Counted from the stretch's first letter, positions 16,726 through 25,659 are shown. The stretch: 64,000 bases of DNA from Rhodoblastus sp963703385 (GCA_963703385.1 OY969816.1:1116001-1180000); one strand, 5' to 3'. Numbers and translations are program-made. Notes: generated by a model from the letters alone, not told the origin.

Positions 16726-17878
16726 AGCAACGCTCGGAACTTCCCTGAGACTCAAGCTTGCGATCGCCGCAGAGCAATTCCTCGCGCCGCCGCGCGAGAA
16801 TTTCGAACAACTGGTCGAACGCCGCCGAGAATTGCCGGACGCCGTCCTGGAGCAATGTTGCGGTGACCTCGTCCAGCGATATTCCCAGCCGCTCCAACTC
16901 ATTGAGCGACGCCCGAGCGCCCTCGAGGTCATGTTCGACGCTGTCGACGCTGACCTCGCCGTGATCGCGAAAGGCGTCCAAAGTCTCGCGAGGCATGGTG
17001 TTGACGGTGTCGCGGCCGATCAAGGCCTCGACATAGGCGGTGTCTTTGAAGGCGGGGTTCTTGGCGCTGGTCGAGGCCCACAGCAGGCGCTGGGTTTTCG
17101 CGCCGAGATCCGCCAGCGCCCGCCAGCGCGGGCCGGCGAACAGGCTGCGATAGCGGGCATAGGCGATTTTCGCATTGGCGATCGCGGTCCTGCCGCGCAG
17201 GCGGTCCGCCGCCGCGCTGTCGCCGAGCCCTTCAAGCCGTTGGTCGACCGCCGTATCGATGCGGCTGACGAAAAAGCTGGCGACGCTGGCGATTTTCGCG
17301 ACATCGCCGCCGGCCCGCCGGTACAGGTCGAGGCCCGACAGATAGGCCGCGACGACGCGCTCGTAGACGTCCACCGAGAACAGCAAGGTGACGTTGACGT
17401 TCACGCCGCGACCGATCAATGTTTCGATGGCGGCGACGCCCGCCGGGGTCGCCGGAACCTTGATCATCAGGTTGGGACGGCCGACCGCCGCCCACAACCG
17501 CAGCGCCTCCTTCACCGAGGCCTCGGAATCATCCGCCAGATAGGGGGAGCATTCCAGGCTGACATAGCCGTCACGGCCTTGCGTTCGCTCGAAAACGGCG
17601 CGCAATTCATCGGCGGCGGCGGCTATGTCGGCGATGGCCAATTGCTCGTAAATGGCCGCGACGCCTAGATTCCGGCGCCGCAGGCAGGCTTGAATCGCGC
17701 CGGCGTATTCGTCGGATTCGCCGATGGCCTTCTCGAAGATCGAGGGGTTCGACGTCACGCCCTTCAGGCCGTCGTTCTCGATCAGCTTGCGCAACTCGCC
17801 CTGGGCGACGAAGCTGCGTTTCAGATAGTCGAGCCAGACCGCCTGGCCGCAGGTTTCAAGTCGCTGAAGAGGATTCAT
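16724..17878 (-). CDS. tal: Transaldolase
   Basis: 384-residue cytosolic transaldolase of the long (TalB type 2) class. It transfers dihydroxyacetone between sugar phosphates in the non-oxidative pentose phosphate pathway. GLKGVTSNPSIFEKAI near residue 40 and GRPNLMIKVPATPAG (Schiff-base Lys) near 140 identify it. GGAGCGGCCAG precedes the ATG. It begins 43 bp after tkt ends and is separated from gnd by repeat copy B, so it is the second gene of the operon. Confidence 0.92.
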   Translation of the reverse strand: MNPLQRLETCGQAVWLDYLKRSFVAQGELRKLIENDGLKGVTSNPSIFEKAIGESDEYAGAIQACLRRRNLGVAAIYEQLAIADIAAAADELRAVFERTQGRDGYVSLECSPYLADDSEASVKEALRLWAAVGRPNLMIKVPATPAGVAAIETLIGRGVNVNVTLLFSVDVYERVVAAYLSGLDLYRRAGGDVAKIASVASFFVSRIDTAVDQRLEGLGDSAAADRLRGRTAIANAKIAYARYRSLFAGPRWRALADLGAKTQRLLWASTSAKNPAFKDTAYVEALIGRDTVNTMPRETLDAFRDHGEVSVDSVEHDLEGARASLNELERLGISLDEVTATLLQDGVRQFSAAFDQLFEILARRREELLCGDRKLESQGSSERC

Positions 17879-17921
17879 CTGGCCGCTCCATTGGCCTTTT
17901 CATGTTCGATCCGGCCCGGCG

Positions 17922-20114
17922 TCATCTGGCCGGCTCCCCGGCCCGCGCGAGCTGCCTCATCGCCTCGGCGCAAATATTGTCGGGGGTAAAGCCGAATTTC
18001 TTCGCCAGGTCGCCGGCTGGCGCCGATTCGCCGAAACCGCGCATTCCGATTTTCCCGCCCGCGGCGCCGACGTAGCGATCCCAGCCGATCACCGAGCCGG
18101 CCTCGACCGAAACGCGCGCGGCGATTTCCGGCGGCAGCACGCTGTCACGATAGGCGCGATCCTGGCGTTCGAACAATTCCCAGGAGGGCATGCTGACGAC
18201 CCGCGCCGCGACGCCTTGCTGTTCGAGTTTCTCCTGGGCCGCAAGGCACAGCGCCACCTCGCTGCCCGTGCCGATCAAAATCAGCGACGGTCTTTTGCCG
18301 GCGGCCGCGTCCGCCAGGACATAGCCGCCTCGGGCGACGCCCTCGGCCGAGGCGCGGCGCGTCCGATCGAAGGTGGGCGTGTTCTGGCGCGTCAACGCCA
18401 GGCAGGCCGGCTGGCCGAGCGCCATGACGACGCGCCAGGCCTCGACGGCCTCGTTGGCGTCGGCCGGCCGCAACGTGATCAATCCGGGGATGGCGCGCAG
18501 CGCGACGAGTTGCTCGACCGGCTGGTGGGTCGTGCCGTCCTCGCCGAGCCCGATGGAATCATGGGTGAAGACATAGACCACCGGAAGCTGCATGATCGCG
18601 GCCAGACGGATCGCCGGCTTCATGTAATCGGAGAAAATCAGGAAAGTCGCGCCGAAGCAGCGCAGACCCGCCAAGGCGAGCCCGTTCAAAATGGCGCCCA
18701 TGGCGTGTTCGCGAATGCCGAAATGGAAATTGCGTCCGTCGTGGCGGCCGGCCTCGAAATCGCCGGCGCCTTCGAAGGCAAGGCGCGTTTTGGTCGACGG
18801 CGCGAGGTCCGCCGCGCCGCCGACGAGCCAGGGACAGCGCGCCGCTATGGCGTTCAACGCCTTGCCCGCGGAGTCGCGGGTGGCAAGGCCCTTCCCGTCG
18901 GGCGGGAACCACGGCAGCCCGGCGTCCCAGTCGTCGGGCAGCTCACGCCGCCGCATGCGCTCGAATTGGTCGAAGAGGTCGGGATATTTGGCGCGGTAGT
19001 CGCGCAGGCGCGCCAACCAGTCGCCGCGCAATCGCGCGCCGCGTCGCCCGATCCCGGCGGAAAACCTTTCGCGCACGCCGTCGGGAACGAGAAAGCTCGA
19101 ATCTTCCGGCCATTGATAGCTGCGCTTGGCGAGGCGAATCTCCTCGGCCCCGAGCGGTTCGCCGTGCGCGGCGCTGGTGTCGTGCTTATGGGGCGCGCCA
19201 TAGCCGATATGGCTTTCGACGATGATCAAAGTCGGCGCCTCGCCGGCGCGGAAAGCTTCGATCGCCGCCGCCAGCCGCTCGGTGTCGTTAGCGTCGCCGA
19301 CGCGCAGCACAGTCCAGCCATAGCCGCGAAAACGCGCGGCCACATCTTCGCTGAAGGCCAGGTCGGTGTGGCCCTCGATGGTCACCTGATTGGAATCGTA
19401 GATCCAGCAAAGATTGCCCAGCATCAGATGACCGGCGAGCGAGGCCGCTTCGCTGGCGACGCCCTCCATCATGTCGCCGTCGCTGCACAGGACGTAGATA
19501 TTGTAGTCGAACAAGCTGTAGCCCGGGCGATTGAAACGCCGCGCCAGCCAGCGCTCGGCGATCGCCATGCCGACGCTCGTTCCGCAGCCCTGGCCAAGCG
19601 GTCCGGTGGTCGTTTCGACACCCGTGGTCAAGCCGAATTCCGGATGGCCGGGACATTTGCTGCCGATCTGGCGAAAATTCTTGATGTCGTCGAGCGAAAC
19701 CGCCGGCTGGTCGAGCAATTCGCCATTGGCGTCGACCGCCCTGACGCCGGCGAGATGCAGCATGGCGTAGAGCAGCATCGAGGCATGGCCGTTGGACAGA
19801 ACGAAACGGTCGCGGTTTGGCCATTGCGGGTCTTGCGGATCGTAACGCAGGAAGTCCTGCCACAACGTATGGATCACCGGAGCCAAGGCCATCGGCGCGC
19901 CGGGATGTCCGGACGCGGCCTTCTCGACGGCGTCCATGGACAAGGTGCGGATGGTGTCGATGCACAAACCTTCGATGGAGCGCCCTGACGGGGGCGGTTC
20001 GTGGCCGCCACAGCGCCCGGCGCCGGCCTCCTTCGACGATTTGCGGCGGTCGGGCCTGGTGTAGCGGCGCGGCCGCGCGCTCGCGCCATGGTGAGCGAAT
20101 TTTTGTCCGAGCAT
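17922..20114 (-). CDS. tkt: Transketolase
   Basis: 730-residue thiamine-diphosphate enzyme. The body begins around residue 45 (IEGLCIDTIRTLSMDAVEKA); the preceding stretch is a basic, low-complexity extension. TPP/Mg site: VLCSDGDMMEGVASEAASL. The pyrimidine domain shows GRNFHFGIREHAMG. GGAGGAAAC precedes the ATG at 20114. It is the first gene of the operon tkt-tal-gnd-zwf-HAD-pgl, which covers both branches of the pathway. A Calvin-cycle or ribulose monophosphate role is possible, but no marker genes for those lie here. Confidence 0.93.
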   Translation of the reverse strand: MLGQKFAHHGASARPRRYTRPDRRKSSKEAGAGRCGGHEPPPSGRSIEGLCIDTIRTLSMDAVEKAASGHPGAPMALAPVIHTLWQDFLRYDPQDPQWPNRDRFVLSNGHASMLLYAMLHLAGVRAVDANGELLDQPAVSLDDIKNFRQIGSKCPGHPEFGLTTGVETTTGPLGQGCGTSVGMAIAERWLARRFNRPGYSLFDYNIYVLCSDGDMMEGVASEAASLAGHLMLGNLCWIYDSNQVTIEGHTDLAFSEDVAARFRGYGWTVLRVGDANDTERLAAAIEAFRAGEAPTLIIVESHIGYGAPHKHDTSAAHGEPLGAEEIRLAKRSYQWPEDSSFLVPDGVRERFSAGIGRRGARLRGDWLARLRDYRAKYPDLFDQFERMRRRELPDDWDAGLPWFPPDGKGLATRDSAGKALNAIAARCPWLVGGAADLAPSTKTRLAFEGAGDFEAGRHDGRNFHFGIREHAMGAILNGLALAGLRCFGATFLIFSDYMKPAIRLAAIMQLPVVYVFTHDSIGLGEDGTTHQPVEQLVALRAIPGLITLRPADANEAVEAWRVVMALGQPACLALTRQNTPTFDRTRRASAEGVARGGYVLADAAAGKRPSLILIGTGSEVALCLAAQEKLEQQGVAARVVSMPSWELFERQDRAYRDSVLPPEIAARVSVEAGSVIGWDRYVGAAGGKIGMRGFGESAPAGDLAKKFGFTPDNICAEAMRQLARAGEPAR

Positions 20115-20353
20115 GTTTCCTCCGCGCCTACAGCGCGCCGTGGAACGTCATCAACCGAAACAGGCGGCGCCCCAGACTTCGCCAAAACTTGCGCGCCGCG
20201 CCGCAGTCTAAAAAGCCAAAGCGCGCGACGAGGAATTGTTCCATGGTCATGCTTCGCATCACGATAAATTGTTTGCTGCGATGTCGCGCAATTTCGCCCG
20301 CCGGCGAGCAAATGATTGCGATTTCAGCTTGGGCGCTGCGATGTCATACCGCC

Positions 20354-20483
20354 GTGCAGCCGGGCCTGAAGAACCTGACAGATCATTTTCTTGAACAATG
20401 GTTCTGGCGCCCCGCCGCAATCGCCAGCTATTGGGCCGGGCGTATTTCAGGGCCGCGCTCGAGCGTCGCCTGGCGCGGCATTC
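20354..20483 (+). pseudogene. Fragment of an FMN reductase gene
   Basis: The frame VQPGLKNLTDHFLEQWFWRP AA... closely matches residues encoded from 8850 onward in the intact reductase at 8586-9176, and the DNA is nearly as similar. Neither the N-terminal nucleotide-binding half nor the C-terminus is present. It lies upstream of the tkt promoter on the opposite strand. Confidence 0.75.
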
Positions 20484-20549
20484 GGAGGAAACGGGGCTTC
20501 GAGTCCTGACTCGCGTTCAAAACAGGAGGACGGCGACTGCGGCGATCTC

Positions 20550-21287
20550 TTATTCGTTGAGCGATCTTGGACCGCTGACGAACGGATTGTCGCGAAGGTA
20601 AAATCGCAGCAGGCGGTGCGCATCCCGCAAAATGCCGATCCTGAGGCTCTGCCCGATTTTGCCGGGTTCGCGGTCGCCGCGTCCGAGCCATAGCGGGCCT
20701 TGTCGGCAAAGATCGAGCCCATCGAGCGAACGATCAATCCGCATCGCCGCCGTGAGCCTTCCCGGTCCTCGCGCCAAGTCCTTCAAGCGCCCGAAGTCCT
20801 GCAAGCGCCCGAAGCCGCGCAAGCGCGCGACGCCGCGATTGCGCTGCATGATCGCGACGCCTTCGAGCGGCTCCAGCGCCCGGATCAGGACGCCGGCTCC
20901 GATCCCGGGCGCCTCGCTCGAGACGTTCAGCAGGTATGAGCTGCCGTAAGCCAGATAAATATAGGCGCGCCCAGGCTCGAGAAACAGCGAACGATTACGT
21001 GGGGTCATCCCGCGGTAGGCGTGGCCGGCGGCGTCGCCGACGACATAGGCCTCGGTCTCGACAATACGGCCGCTGGCGACGCCTTCCGGCAGCTGCCGCA
21101 CCAAGACCTTGCCTATGAGATAGCGGGCGAGCGCGACCGTGTCGATTGGCAGTTCCAGGCGAGCGAGCGGCGGACGGCCATGCTCGGGCGGCCAGGCTTC
21201 ACGCCATCCGCTCGACCCATTGCGCGCGCGAAGGCCCAGGCTCGAACGGATCGCCGAAATATTGGGTCTCCCGGGCCACCTTGCCAT
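20550..21287 (-). CDS. 3-methyladenine DNA glycosylase (AAG/MPG family)
   Basis: Monofunctional glycosylase that removes alkylated purines. Family segments: LARYLIGKVLVRQL, GRIVETEAYVVGDAAGHAYRGMTPRN (catalytic Glu in ETEAY), YIYLAYGSSYLLNV and ARGPGRLTAAM. The family normally starts about 10 residues before LARYLIGK; no ATG or GTG lies there in frame, so the only ATG (21287) overlaps the upstream SnoaL-like gene by 89 bp. A CTG start nearer 21170 is possible. It is probably co-transcribed with the SnoaL-like gene. Confidence 0.85.
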   Translation of the reverse strand: MARWPGRPNISAIRSSLGLRARNGSSGWREAWPPEHGRPPLARLELPIDTVALARYLIGKVLVRQLPEGVASGRIVETEAYVVGDAAGHAYRGMTPRNRSLFLEPGRAYIYLAYGSSYLLNVSSEAPGIGAGVLIRALEPLEGVAIMQRNRGVARLRGFGRLQDFGRLKDLARGPGRLTAAMRIDRSLDGLDLCRQGPLWLGRGDREPGKIGQSLRIGILRDAHRLLRFYLRDNPFVSGPRSLNE

Positions 21288-21579
21288 CGATGAACTCCAT
21301 GATGCTCACAGTGTAGGACGGCCGCCCGTCATAGGTCAGGACATATTCGGTGACCCAGAGGTCGCCCGCGCCGATCATCCGCCGCACGGTGAAGCGTTTC
21401 CGGTTCGGCTGCGCGGCGCGAGAGGATTGAATTTTCCGCCGCCCGCGAATGCGTTCGCCCGATTGAGGATAGTCGAGCACCGCGTCCTCACGGTAAATCC
21501 GGTGCTCCTCCTCGAAGTCGTTAGCGTCGGAGGCGGCCCAGTGGCGATCGAGAGCCGTTCGAATCTGTCGATCCGCCAT
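21199..21579 (-). CDS. SnoaL-like (NTF2-fold) protein
   Basis: 126-residue NTF2-fold protein: DRHWAASDANDFEEEHRIYREDAVLDYPQSGE is the typical polyketide-cyclase/ketosteroid-isomerase-like N-terminal half, and SIMEFIDGKVARETQYF the C-terminal strand pair. AAGGAGATTTGAT directly before the ATG fixes the start at 21579. The C-terminal third exists as a relic at 9239-9365. Catalytic role unknown. Confidence 0.8.
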   Translation of the reverse strand: MADRQIRTALDRHWAASDANDFEEEHRIYREDAVLDYPQSGERIRGRRKIQSSRAAQPNRKRFTVRRMIGAGDLWVTEYVLTYDGRPSYTVSIMEFIDGKVARETQYFGDPFEPGPSRAQWVERMA

Positions 21580-21631
21580 ATCAAATCTCCTTAGAGTCCA
21601 ACTGGTCGAGATTTTGTTCATAAATTCAGAA

Positions 21632-21773
21632 ATGAACCGCCCCGGGTTTGCCGGAGGCCGTTCTTGTTAAATCACGCGGCCATGAGGGACTGCTCCATCA
21701 TGGCGTAATATCGCGCCTCGGCTTCGGCTGGCGGGATATTTCCGATCGGCTCCATGGCTGGTGTCGTTGTCAT
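21632..21773 (-). mobile_element. IS3-family transposase remnant with one terminal inverted repeat
   Basis: The minus-strand frame 21773-21672 ends EPIGNIPPAEAEARYYAMMEQ..., the characteristic C-terminus of IS3-family OrfB transposases. About 30 bp after its stop lies TGAACCGCCCCGGGTTTGCC, which looks like an IS terminal repeat. The rest of the transposase and the other end are absent. The surviving frame has its own ATG and a GGAGGAA, making a 33-residue open frame that is probably not functional. Confidence 0.65.
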
Positions 21774-21931
21774 GGCGATTCCTCCATCAGCTTGGGGAGC
21801 TGCGCCAGGTTACAGTCGGCGAAGGCTAAGGCCATCTGCCTTGGCGCACCCCTTTGGCTAGTTAATGAAAAATTTCTTGAGCCTGGCGCCAGCGCCGCCG
21901 CCGTCTTCGGGGATGAACTCGACGTCAGCCC

Positions 21932-22213
21932 TTATTCATCGTTCTCCGCGCTCAAATCCTCAAGCGGGATTGTCTTGTCGGCGGCGCTTTCGTCGCCGCT
22001 TTCAACGTCCGTGAGCAGCCGCGCGATCATTTGCGCGATCTCGCGCGCCTCGTCCTTCGAAAATCGGCGCATCTGCGTGCGGCGCGAAATCTCGTCTTCG
22101 AAATAGATGTAGGACACGGTGCGGCCCGCGGCGTCGTCGATCGCGAAGGATTCCGAAGAGCCGCGAATTTTGAGCGGGAGCGTAATCGGCAATTTCGGCG
22201 TGGCCGCGTCCAT
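21932..22213 (-). CDS. Conserved hypothetical protein, 93 aa
   Basis: Soluble 93-residue protein. The centre, PLKIRGSSESFAIDDAAGRTVSYIYFEDE, then a helical RFSKDEAREIAQMIARLLTD, fits a pattern common in Hyphomicrobiales, but I can assign no function. The start at 22213 follows GGAGAGACGAC. The longer upstream frame is not supported. Confidence 0.65.
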   Translation of the reverse strand: MDAATPKLPITLPLKIRGSSESFAIDDAAGRTVSYIYFEDEISRRTQMRRFSKDEAREIAQMIARLLTDVESGDESAADKTIPLEDLSAENDE

Positions 22214-22441
22214 GTCGTCTCTCCGAACCCATTTGCGCCCGAACGTCGGGCGCCCGAATTTGTCACGATGCGCCACAATCGAATCCCTTGGCCTGAAAAA
22301 TCCCTTTTTGGACGAGCCCACATTATCATGGATTTCTTGAGCCGGACGCCGTGCCCCGCTGCTTCATTGAATCCCGCCCAAGAATGCGCCCGCTGACCGA
22401 GGACGCAACCGACGGCGATGCTGATTGCGAGCCGTCGTCAG

Positions 22442-22572
22442 TTTGACACAAGCGCCGGCTATCATGCTCTCCATTCCAAGGCGCGCTCGCAAGGCGCGCT
22501 CGCAAGGCGCGCTCGGATATACAGCCGCTGAGGATGGGGCCCCGCACGGTGAAAACCGGCTGCGGGGTTTTT
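22442..22572 (+). ncRNA. Candidate small RNA ending in an intrinsic terminator
   Basis: TTGACA at 22443-22448 is followed by a TATCAT (spacing short at 11 bp), three tandem copies of AAGGCGCGCTCGC (22478-22516), and a strong hairpin CCCCGCA...TGCGGGG followed by TTTTT (22540-22572). No plus-strand gene precedes the terminator, so a short transcript is a reasonable guess. Weak promoter spacing keeps confidence low. Confidence 0.3.
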
Positions 22573-22685
22573 CGTTGCGCGCGCGACTATGCTGAACAGC
22601 CGGTCATGAGATCGTTATCGAGCGCGCGCATCTAGAAATCAATTCGGCGTTACCCCCCTCCCGAGGCTCAAGCCGAACTGAAACG

Positions 22686-22720
22686 CCCGCCACGGATGAA
22701 CTGGCGGGGCTTTCGCCTTT
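22686..22720 (+). terminator. Terminator-like hairpin CCCGCCA/TGGCGGG
   Basis: A 7-bp perfect GC stem with a 9-base loop followed by GCTTTCGCCTTTT. It is the second plus-strand terminator-like structure in this gap without an upstream plus-strand gene. Confidence 0.4.
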
Positions 22721-22803
22721 TGCTCAAGAATGAGCAAAAGTCCCAACTCGCGCGCTGTCATACAAAACTTGGCGCGGTTGCGCGCACAGCGCATAATCGC
22801 AGG

Positions 22804-23793
22804 ATGTGCAATCTCACCTCCATAACCAAGACCCAGGACGCGATGCGGTCGCTGTTTCGCGTCACCAAAGATCGGACCGGCAATCTGCCGTCAATGCCGG
22901 CCGTCTTTCCCGGCGATCCGGCGCCGATCGTCAGGATGGCCGAGGGCGAGCGCGAACGCGCAACGGCGGGGTGGGGCATGCCGTCGCGGGTCTTTGCCCT
23001 GAAGGGTCGCGCGACCGATCCGGGCATGACCAACGTGCGGTTCATTCCCCTCGCAACCGCCGTTGGATTGCTCGCCAGCGTGACGTTAGCGAGCGCTCAG
23101 GCGCCAAATGGCTATCACACCGGGAATTCCGCTCCTCCAGGCGCGTCGGCCGCGCCCCTTGCGCCCCAGGCGCACGCGAGCCCTGAGACGTCCATGCGGC
23201 ATCGCGCTCCATTGAGGGACCATGTGCGAGTTGAACCCGCGCGCGCCGCGACAAAACAGGCGCAGGCGTCCTCCTCGGAGGACGGCACTCTCGGCGGCGC
23301 GAATATCGTCATTCCTCTACCTCCCGGCTACGTCCCGCCGCCCCCCGCGCGCGCCATCGCCGCGCCGCCTTCCCCGACCCGCGAGAGCGCGCCGACGCGC
23401 GCCGCGACCTCGTACCCGAACTATGGCGTGGCCGAGATCGAACCCGACCGCAACGGCCAATACCAGACCGACATGGAAATCGACGGGACGCCTGTCCGCG
23501 CCCTGGTGGACACCGGCGCGACTTTTGTCGCTCTGACGGCGGAAGACGCGCGCCAGCTCGACATCGACCCGCCGCCCTCGGCCTTCAGCATTCCGGCGCG
23601 GACCGCCAATGGGACCGCCAAGGTCGCTCACGTCCGCCTGCGCGAAATCAGCATCGGCGGGATCACGGTCTATGACGTCGACGCCGTCGTCACCCAGCCC
23701 GGCGCGCTGCGCATCAGCCTGCTTGGCATGAGTTTTTTGAGGAAGCTATCGGGCTTCCAGGTCGACGACGGGCGTTTTGTCATGAAGCAATAG
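22804..23793 (+). CDS. Retropepsin-like aspartic protease fused in frame to an SRAP N-terminus
   Basis: 329 codons in one frame. Residues 1-79 (MCNLTSITKTQDAMRSLFRV...WGMPSRVFALKGRATDPGMTNVR) match the start of SRAP/YedK (HMCES-type) proteins, including catalytic Cys2. They stop abruptly where SRAP would continue. The frame continues into FIPLATAVGLLASVTLASAQ, a signal-peptide-like segment, a Pro/Ala-rich linker, and a C-terminal TIGR02281-type aspartic protease domain with the active-site triad ALVDTGATFVAL and LLGMSFL. The natural start for an exported protease is the ATG at 23026. So the SRAP part is either a relic that happens to be in frame or a true chimera. A group II intron sits 2 bp after the stop. 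Confidence 0.7.
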   Translation: MCNLTSITKTQDAMRSLFRVTKDRTGNLPSMPAVFPGDPAPIVRMAEGERERATAGWGMPSRVFALKGRATDPGMTNVRFIPLATAVGLLASVTLASAQAPNGYHTGNSAPPGASAAPLAPQAHASPETSMRHRAPLRDHVRVEPARAATKQAQASSSEDGTLGGANIVIPLPPGYVPPPPARAIAAPPSPTRESAPTRAATSYPNYGVAEIEPDRNGQYQTDMEIDGTPVRALVDTGATFVALTAEDARQLDIDPPPSAFSIPARTANGTAKVAHVRLREISIGGITVYDVDAVVTQPGALRISLLGMSFLRKLSGFQVDDGRFVMKQ

Positions 23794-23795
23794 GC

Positions 23796-25628
23796 ATAGA
23801 GGGCGATCCTGTCGGATCGCACCCCTGCCACACCACCCGGCATGCGGGTCCGCACCGGGCGGTTCGAGGGATTGAGGTTAGGAGAGACGGGGCATCCCCA
23901 GCTTGTCCAACCATTGCAGAGTGAGCACGGCGTTAAGGAGGAGCCCACTGTTGCGCCACCAGCGGCGGCTGTTTGCCGCGATTGTTCGCGCCACGTTGGG
24001 TTTGGCTCCGAGCGCCAGCAGTTCTCGGTGCATGGTCTTGCCGCGTTTCCACTGCTTAAGCTGGATGGCCCGCAGCCGGTGGCGCATCCATTGATCCAGT
24101 TTTAGCCAGACCTTCGGTGTTTGCGCCAATCGGAAGTAAGCCTTCCATCCCAGGACGTAAGTCCGTAAGCGGTCCACCACATCCTGCATGCCGCGCCCGC
24201 CTGAGCGGCGGGTGAGTTGCCGGATGCGTTGTTTGAACGTCGCCATCGGCTTGGCGGCGACCCCTCGCTTGACCGCGCCCCCTGGGGCCGTCCAGAAGCT
24301 GTAGCCTAGGAACTTGCGGCCAAACACGCTCGCCACCGCGCTTTTGGCTTCGTTGACCGTGAGACGCAGTGCGCCATACAGCCGTCGAAGCAGCGCCATC
24401 ACCCGTTCGCCCGCTTTCCGGCTACGAACATAGACGTTCGCGTCGTCGGCATAGCGCACGAAGTAATGGCCTCGACGCTCCAACTCCTTGTCCACCTCAT
24501 CGAGCAGGACATTCGCCAGCAGCGGCGAGAGCGGCCCTCCTTGCGGAGTTCCTTTCGCGCGCTCCAGGATCACGCCATCCGCCATGATCCCGCTGTGCAA
24601 GTAGACCCGGACCAACCGGATGACACCGGCGTCCACGATCCGCTTTCGCAGGCGGTCGATGAGGATGTCGTGATTGACCCGATCGAAGAATTTCTCCAGG
24701 TCCACATCCACCACGATTTGCCGGCCCGATTGCACGTATGATTGCGCCGCGAGTACGGCGTCATGCGCGCTTCGACCAGGACGGAAACCGTAGCTGTGTT
24801 TGCTGAAGCTTGGGTCAAGGATGGGTTGCAGGACTTGTAGCAACGCCTGCTGGATCAGCCGATCCGTCACCGTCGGGATGCCAAGCTCACGCTCGCCGCC
24901 ATCAGGTTTCGGGATCGTCACCCGTCGCACCGGCATCGGCCGGTACCTGCCTGACAACAATTGTTCGCGGATCGTGGGCCATGCGGCGCGCAGATATTCG
25001 GCGGTCTGGTCGATATTCAGACCGTCAACACCGGCCGCCCCTTTGTTGGACCGCACCCGTTTCCAAGCCTGTTGCAGGTTCTCCCGCGTCAGAGCCGCTT
25101 GTAGCAGCCCCGACCCTGTGTCGCCCGTCTCATGTCGCGGGCCGAGCACTTCATCGCTGTTCGAGTCGCGCGCGGCTTCACCGCCCGCTGTCCCGGACCG
25201 CCCTGTTTGCACAGGCATCTGATGCAATGTGCTCCGCATCGACACGGCGTCGAACACTTTCCCTCGTTCGGCCCTTCGCCAGCGGTCTCCCACCAACTAC
25301 TACGACCTCTGCTGACTTCTCGCTCCGGCTCGACACCGTCGCCCTTTCAGGCGTGAGGCGAGACCTCCCCAGGTAAGAGCGCATTCCTTCACTGCGCGAC
25401 CGCCGGATTTACGCCGCTTCCCTTTGATCACGAGAGCTTCGCGGTTTCATGCCCGCTCGCCCTGGTCGGCAGCGCCTTCTATCCGGTTCTTGTTCATCGG
25501 CCCGCAGCTTCGATCCACGCTTCCTCCCCACGGTCGGTCACCCTTCCGCAGTTGCGCTTCACTTCGTTTGCCGTGACCAGCTTACGGTGGGACTTCCACC
25601 CACAAGAATGCGCCCATGCTGGGCGCAC
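23796..25628 (-). mobile_element. Group II intron (class C-like), complete
   Basis: The minus strand begins GTGCGCCCAGCATGGGCG at 25628, the canonical group II 5' end, followed by TTGTGGGTGGAAGTCCCAC. The domain V/VI hairpins lie at about 23806-23867 and the 3' end fits ...CTCTAT at about 23796. The insertion point directly follows a terminator hairpin (25634-25656) whose minus-strand T tract abuts the intron, as is typical of class C introns. It is about 1.83 kb long and encodes its own reverse transcriptase/maturase. The exact 3' boundary is uncertain by a few bases. Confidence 0.8.
23878..25239 (-). CDS. ltrA: Group II intron reverse transcriptase/maturase
   Basis: Intron-encoded protein of about 453 residues that helps the intron splice and reverse-transcribes it at new sites. 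Reverse transcriptase blocks: SNKGAAGVDGL, PIPKP-like VTIPKPDGGERELGIP, SYGFRPGRSAHDAV, GTPQGGPLSPLLANV and the catalytic YADD in FVRYADDANVYVRS. The maturase domain X and a C-terminal helical region (VLGWKAYFRLAQTPKVW) follow. No HNH endonuclease is evident, as in class C. The ATG at 25239 was chosen; an upstream in-frame ATG at 25296 is also possible. Confidence 0.88.
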   Translation of the reverse strand: MRSTLHQMPVQTGRSGTAGGEAARDSNSDEVLGPRHETGDTGSGLLQAALTRENLQQAWKRVRSNKGAAGVDGLNIDQTAEYLRAAWPTIREQLLSGRYRPMPVRRVTIPKPDGGERELGIPTVTDRLIQQALLQVLQPILDPSFSKHSYGFRPGRSAHDAVLAAQSYVQSGRQIVVDVDLEKFFDRVNHDILIDRLRKRIVDAGVIRLVRVYLHSGIMADGVILERAKGTPQGGPLSPLLANVLLDEVDKELERRGHYFVRYADDANVYVRSRKAGERVMALLRRLYGALRLTVNEAKSAVASVFGRKFLGYSFWTAPGGAVKRGVAAKPMATFKQRIRQLTRRSGGRGMQDVVDRLRTYVLGWKAYFRLAQTPKVWLKLDQWMRHRLRAIQLKQWKRGKTMHRELLALGAKPNVARTIAANSRRWWRNSGLLLNAVLTLQWLDKLGMPRLS

Positions 25629-25633
25629 ATGAA

Positions 25634-25656
25634 AAAGGCGGCCGACGGCCGCCTTT
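25634..25656. terminator. Bidirectional terminator hairpin beside the intron
   Basis: AAAGGCGGCC - GAC - GGCCGCCTTT, a perfect 10-bp stem. Before the intron arrived it lay a few bases after the aspartic protease stop, so it was probably that gene's terminator. Confidence 0.7.
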
Positions 25657-25659
25657 GTT

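Noticed and set aside
14620..16866. 748-codon plus-strand open frame across zwf and gnd
   Set aside because: Entirely antisense to well-identified enzymes; a product of high GC and biased third positions. No recognisable domain.
18216..19988. 590-codon plus-strand open frame opposite tkt
   Set aside because: Antisense shadow of transketolase with no protein-like content.
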